Source of the DNA: Acidimicrobiales bacterium
GTDB lineage: Bacteria; Actinomycetota; Acidimicrobiia; Acidimicrobiales; Ilumatobacteraceae
DNA: 18,615 nt
Direction: 5' to 3'
Assembly: GCA_030830415.1 (NCBI GenBank)
Contig: JAURNB010000071.1
Span: 1 to 18,615 of the forward strand
Shown here one piece after another: positions 15,183-18,615 of this stretch (position 1 is its first letter; every line of letters starts with the position of its first letter). The notes under the pieces are model-generated. The model had not been told where the DNA came from. It saw only the letters and a program-made list of their open reading frames with translations, and did no database searches. The translations under genes were made by a program, and so were the position numbers.

Positions 15183-16702
15183 CCACACCATCAATTCTGG
15201 TCATCGATGTTGGAACAACTGGCCTGCGTGCCGCGCTCGTCAATGGTTCCGGGCACATCATCGATGTGGAGTACTGCAAAAATCCGCCAGAAACCCCTTT
15301 CTCAGGTCTTGTTGAATTTGATGCAATGCATATGTACACCGCTGCCCGCGATGCGGCGCTCACCGTGTTGCAACGCAACCCCAATTGCGCAATAGGAATC
15401 GGAATCACCAACCAACGCGCTTCAACCATTGTGTGGAATCGCACAACCGGTGAGCCATTAGGGCCGGCACTTGGATGGCAAGATCTGCGTACCGTCATGG
15501 AATGCATTACCGCTCGCTCTGAACATGGCTTAATGTTTGCCCCCAACCAAACTGCCACAAAGGCCGCCTGGATGCTGAAGAACTATGGGGCGCACCTCGA
15601 AGAAGAATTACTACGTGGCGACATTTGTATTGGCACCATCGACACATGGCTCACGTGGAAGTTCACCGCAGGTGAAGCATTTGTTACCGACCACACCAAT
15701 GCCGGAGTGACAGGGCTCTTTTCTGTTGACACGCTGAACTGGTCGGAAAGAATCTGTGGAATCTTGAATATTCCCCTTGTTGCTCTCCCCACCATCGTTG
15801 CGTCATCACAAGTAGTCGGACACGCATCTGAGTTAGAGAACTTGCCTATTGCCGCACTTGTTGGCGACCAACAAGCTTCGCTCGTGGGTCAAGGTTGCAT
15901 TACTCCGGGAAGTACAAAAATTACTTTTGGTACCGGTGGCATGCTCGATATGTACACAGGTACCACTGCACCAACGGTGTCGTCACGCAGCACATCGGGA
16001 ACTTTTCCCATCGTCGCCTTTTCACTCAACGACACAGATGCGCAAGGCGTAACAACGACCACCGTGCATTGGGGCGTAGAAGCCATCATGTTGTCGGCTG
16101 GCACCAACATTGAGTGGCTCATTGAAGACATGGGGCTCATCGACTCGGCCGAAGAGAGCGCAGCACTTGCCAACAGCGTCGCGAGCAGCGACGGCGTCAT
16201 GTATGTACCTGCTCTCTTTGGTCTCGGAACTCCACATTGGGATTACGGCGCACGTGGAACGCTCTTAGGCATCACACGTGGCACCACACGCGCACACGTT
16301 GTGCGAGCAGTTCTTGAAGGAGTGGCACATCGCGGAGCCGACCTTTTCGCAGCTGCCGCTCACGATGCAGCACAGTTCGCCTCACCCACCAACAGCCCCA
16401 TTCGCATCGACGGCGGGATGAGCAAAAACCCCGTCTTTGTGCAGGCGCTCGCCAACAGCACCGCCCGCACCATTGAGGTGTCACCCGTCACGGAAGCAAC
16501 AACACTCGGGGCCGCCTTTCTCGCAGGTACCGCACTGGGCCTGTGGCCATCACTTTCCATCGCAACAAGCACCTGGAACCCCGAGAATCGCGTGGAAAAT
16601 GCCCTCGACGAGGCCACGACCACAGCAACTCGCTCACAATGGGCCCAAGCGGTGAGCGCCTCACAGGGCTGGATCCCCGACCTCTCTGCTCTCGACTTCT
16701 AA
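15179..16702 (+). CDS. FGGY-family carbohydrate kinase, divergent glycerol-kinase paralogue
   Basis: Kinase of 507 aa from the ATG at 15179, which overlaps the preceding stop; an upstream TTG at 15128 lies inside the membrane-protein gene and is unlikely. FGGY features are the phosphate loop DVGTTGLRAA at 10-19, GITNQR at 75-80, GDQQASLVGQ from 229, GTGGMLDMYTG, FGLGTPHWDYGARG and IDGGMSKNPVF. Compared with glycerol kinase, the pocket keeps R80, W100, D230 and Q231 but has Ala81 in place of the glycerol-binding Glu and Asn123 in place of Tyr. It is therefore probably not an ordinary glycerol kinase. It is the fourth gene of the glpD operon. Candidate substrates are another polyol, dihydroxyacetone or a glycerol derivative. 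Confidence 0.88.
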   Translation: MTTPSILVIDVGTTGLRAALVNGSGHIIDVEYCKNPPETPFSGLVEFDAMHMYTAARDAALTVLQRNPNCAIGIGITNQRASTIVWNRTTGEPLGPALGWQDLRTVMECITARSEHGLMFAPNQTATKAAWMLKNYGAHLEEELLRGDICIGTIDTWLTWKFTAGEAFVTDHTNAGVTGLFSVDTLNWSERICGILNIPLVALPTIVASSQVVGHASELENLPIAALVGDQQASLVGQGCITPGSTKITFGTGGMLDMYTGTTAPTVSSRSTSGTFPIVAFSLNDTDAQGVTTTTVHWGVEAIMLSAGTNIEWLIEDMGLIDSAEESAALANSVASSDGVMYVPALFGLGTPHWDYGARGTLLGITRGTTRAHVVRAVLEGVAHRGADLFAAAAHDAAQFASPTNSPIRIDGGMSKNPVFVQALANSTARTIEVSPVTEATTLGAAFLAGTALGLWPSLSIATSTWNPENRVENALDEATTTATRSQWAQAVSASQGWIPDLSALDF

Positions 16703-16798
16703 AGTTGTCTCGCTTTCCCTAGTTCGGAAATCGACCTGGTCTGAAATACTGTTATGAACATAAATCTGATCTGTTAAAGAATGCGAAAGGAACCCCGC
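16703..16798 (+). promoter_or_regulatory. Gap upstream of the ferritin-like pair, probable promoter region
   Basis: The 96 bp between the kinase and the first ferritin-like gene is more AT-rich than its surroundings and contains TACTGTTATG and TAAATCTGAT stretches that could hold a -10. A GGAAA at 16726-16730 could be part of an ECF-type -35, but I could not pair it convincingly. No hairpin with a T-run was seen for ending the kinase transcript. Confidence 0.35.
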
Positions 16799-17305
16799 GT
16801 GAGCGCACCCACCACCACCGCCCCGCCAAAGCAACCGACAAAGAGCGACATCGCCATTTTGCAGTTCGCTCATGGAATCGAACTTGCAATGACTGCGCTC
16901 TACACAAAAGCATCTGCTGCAGCGGGAAAAGATCTCAAAGTAGTTCTTGACTTGTTCGGTGGGCACCATCTGGCCTACGCACAATCTTTGGCTGGCCTCT
17001 TGGGCCGTTCAGCAGCAACAACACAAAATGCAAGTTTCTACACAGCATTTCTCTCCGCTGCATCTTCGGGTTCCGATGCCGAGCTCGCTGGAACGTTTCT
17101 CTCGCTAGAGAATTCGCTTGTGAAAACTCACCTCGGTGTGCTCGGAACAATCACTGGCACCGATGGTGCACAGCTCATTGCGTCCATCATCTCTGTGCAG
17201 GGTCGCCATGCTGCAGTTCTCGCCAGCCTCGCTGGCAAGAAAGGCCTCGGCGACATCCTCGACAATGCTGCAGAACCACTCGACTCCAAGACCTACCCGG
17301 CGTAG
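16799..17305 (+). CDS. Ferritin-like domain protein, cytosolic, with degraded metal site
   Basis: Four-helix protein of 168 aa with a short Pro/Thr-rich N-terminus and no signal peptide. The GTG at 16799 is preferred over the ATG at 16781 because AAGGA sits 7 bp before it. Helix 1 has E28 (HGIELAM), helix 3 E104 (SLENSLVK) and helix 4 H137 (GRHAAVL). Compared with the neighbouring lipoprotein, helix 2 has Leu58 and Tyr60 where that protein has E110 and H112, and helix 4 has Gln134 where it has E203. Diiron binding is therefore doubtful. The fold call is firm; the function is not known. It lies 23 bp before the second ferritin-like gene, with which it probably pairs. Confidence 0.8.
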   Translation: MSAPTTTAPPKQPTKSDIAILQFAHGIELAMTALYTKASAAAGKDLKVVLDLFGGHHLAYAQSLAGLLGRSAATTQNASFYTAFLSAASSGSDAELAGTFLSLENSLVKTHLGVLGTITGTDGAQLIASIISVQGRHAAVLASLAGKKGLGDILDNAAEPLDSKTYPA

Positions 17306-17328
17306 AACGCATCTCCTAAGGACTCACT

Positions 17329-18174
17329 ATGAACGCAAACAATTTTGAAATGAACTCCCCAGTCAACCGCCGTCGGTTTTTCCTCACTGGCGGCTTTGCA
17401 ATTGCGACCACCACTCTTCTTGCTGCTTGCGGCAAAGGAGCACAGAGCCCTAAGGGCGAATACCCCCGTATTGGTGAAGTACCTCCCACCACCGGGCTCC
17501 CCAATGCCGTACCTAATGACGAAGTTCTCTTGCGTACTGCTACTTCGCTCGAATTCAATGCCATCGACACCTATAAAAAGGTGTTAGAACTTGGTCTCTT
17601 CACCGGAAGCTCAGCAGGCACTGCAGCGGTGGTCAATAGGTTTAAAGCCGACCACGAGGCACACGCCAAGGCACTGAGTGGCATCATCACTGCGGCAAAG
17701 GGTGAAACCTTTGAATGCGCCAACGAGCAAATCAACAAGCTCTACATCAACCCCGCGCTCGATCTCATTCTCGGAAACAAAGATGCGGGTATTGAACCGA
17801 GCGATACACCACTCGAAGACGTCATGGCATTAGCTCTTGGTCTTGAAACATTGGCCGCATCGACCTACCAGTTCTACGTTTCGATGCTGTCTCAGCCAAA
17901 GTTGCGTGCAGCAGCAATGGGTATTGGTGAACAAGAGTCACGCCACGCAGCAGTTCTTGCCCAGGCAATCAACCCTGGAGTTGCAGGCATTGGCCCGTCA
18001 ACAAACAAAGACACTGGTAAGCCAAACCCCGCAGCAGTGCCTGGAGCTTTTGGCTCATTAGGAACCATTGCAGTCACAGTGGGCAAGCGCAGTGAAGCGG
18101 GAACCAAAACCACGCTCAACATGGAAACCCCAAGCCTCAACTCAATGGCGTTCGAATACGCCAAATGCTCATAA
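17329..18174 (+). CDS. Ferritin-like domain lipoprotein with twin-arginine signal
   Basis: Protein of 281 aa. The N-terminus carries a twin-arginine motif (NRRRFFLTGG at 13-22), a hydrophobic stretch, and a lipobox LLAAC ending at Cys34, so it is probably exported folded by Tat and anchored to the outer face of the membrane. The mature part is a ferritin-like four-helix domain: E75 (TSLEFNAID), DHEAHAKAL at 108-116, E173 (GLETLAAS) and E203-x-x-H206 (QESRHAAVL). A Gly/Pro-rich linker and a C-terminal tail of about 60 residues follow. AAGGA precedes the ATG. Tat export suits a cofactor loaded in the cytosol. Iron or peroxide handling outside the membrane is inference. Confidence 0.85.
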   Translation: MNANNFEMNSPVNRRRFFLTGGFAIATTTLLAACGKGAQSPKGEYPRIGEVPPTTGLPNAVPNDEVLLRTATSLEFNAIDTYKKVLELGLFTGSSAGTAAVVNRFKADHEAHAKALSGIITAAKGETFECANEQINKLYINPALDLILGNKDAGIEPSDTPLEDVMALALGLETLAASTYQFYVSMLSQPKLRAAAMGIGEQESRHAAVLAQAINPGVAGIGPSTNKDTGKPNPAAVPGAFGSLGTIAVTVGKRSEAGTKTTLNMETPSLNSMAFEYAKCS

Positions 18175-18203
18175 AGCCAACACCACTTCCCCAATAAACC
18201 TCG

Positions 18204-18209
18204 TACACT
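18204..18209 (+). promoter_or_regulatory. Candidate -10 element of rnpB
   Basis: TACACT at 18204-18209 fits the -10 consensus and lies 8 bp before the first base of the RNase P RNA P1 helix at 18218. No convincing -35 sits 17 bp further upstream. Confidence 0.45.
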
Positions 18210-18217
18210 TTTCAACG

Positions 18218-18558
<341 letters not shown>

Positions 18559-18572
18559 CACTTCACAAAGTG

Positions 18573-18615
18573 ACATTAAAAGTTTTCAGTGCTGGGTGCT
18601 TAGCGTCGAGCCTGA
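18573..18615. other. Unassigned tail of the window
   Basis: The last 43 bases after rnpB show no recognisable gene. Both strands contain short open frames, but each is too short to judge. Confidence 0.4.

Noticed and set aside
424..16702. Recent duplication giving two glycerol kinases
   Set aside because: The two kinases differ throughout, including the pocket, so they are old paralogues and not a fresh copy.
16726..16757. ECF-sigma promoter before the ferritin pair
   Set aside because: GGAAA could be a -35 core but no matching -10 core at a proper spacing was convincing.
16781..16798. ATG start at 16781 for the first ferritin-like gene
   Set aside because: It lacks a good ribosome site, while GTG at 16799 has AAGGA at 7 bp.

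Overview
The window looks like chromosomal core DNA of an actinobacterium of moderate GC. The WhiB-family gene is the strongest taxonomic marker. A PimB-type mannosyltransferase, an MtrA-like response regulator and an actinobacterial-style type A RNase P RNA agree with it. The mix of rubrerythrin, DUF3501 and AGPS-like genes suggests Acidimicrobiia or a relative; that narrower placement is inference. There is no phage, transposon, CRISPR array or tRNA.

Layout. (1) 1-1884, plus strand: the 3' part of an OmpR-type response regulator, then a canonical glycerol kinase (glpK). (2) 8390-1874, minus strand: a tightly packed nine-gene run of whiB, trpD, a thrB-like GHMP kinase, a small four-cysteine protein, queG, a PimB-like GT4 glycosyltransferase, a four-helix membrane protein, an SRPBCC protein and a ROK glucokinase. 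The ROK gene meets glpK tail to tail with an 11-bp overlap. (3) 11465-8543, minus strand: a peroxide-defence block of a PerR-type Fur regulator, a rubredoxin-less rubrerythrin, a GlpC/HdrD-like iron-sulfur protein and DUF3501. A perfect 14-bp inverted repeat separates rubrerythrin from the iron-sulfur gene. (4) 11554-16702, plus strand, divergent from perR: an overlapping four-gene operon of glpD, an alkyldihydroxyacetonephosphate-synthase-like flavoprotein, a small four-helix membrane protein and a second FGGY kinase with an altered substrate pocket. A 12-bp perfect palindrome lies between perR and glpD. (5) 16799-18174, plus strand: two adjacent ferritin-like proteins, one cytosolic-looking with a degraded metal site and one an exported lipoprotein with a better preserved site. 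(6) 18218-18558, plus strand: RNase P RNA.

How it fits together. Glycerol metabolism appears twice: glpK at the left, and glpD with a divergent kinase at the right. The right-hand operon is the best candidate for something not well described, because the AGPS-like enzyme and the changed kinase pocket point to glycerol-like or ether-lipid substrates rather than plain glycerol use. The perR block reads as a peroxide-reducing chain in which the iron-sulfur protein may replace the missing rubredoxin domain as electron donor. The shared perR/glpD control region could link peroxide sensing to the flavoprotein operon.
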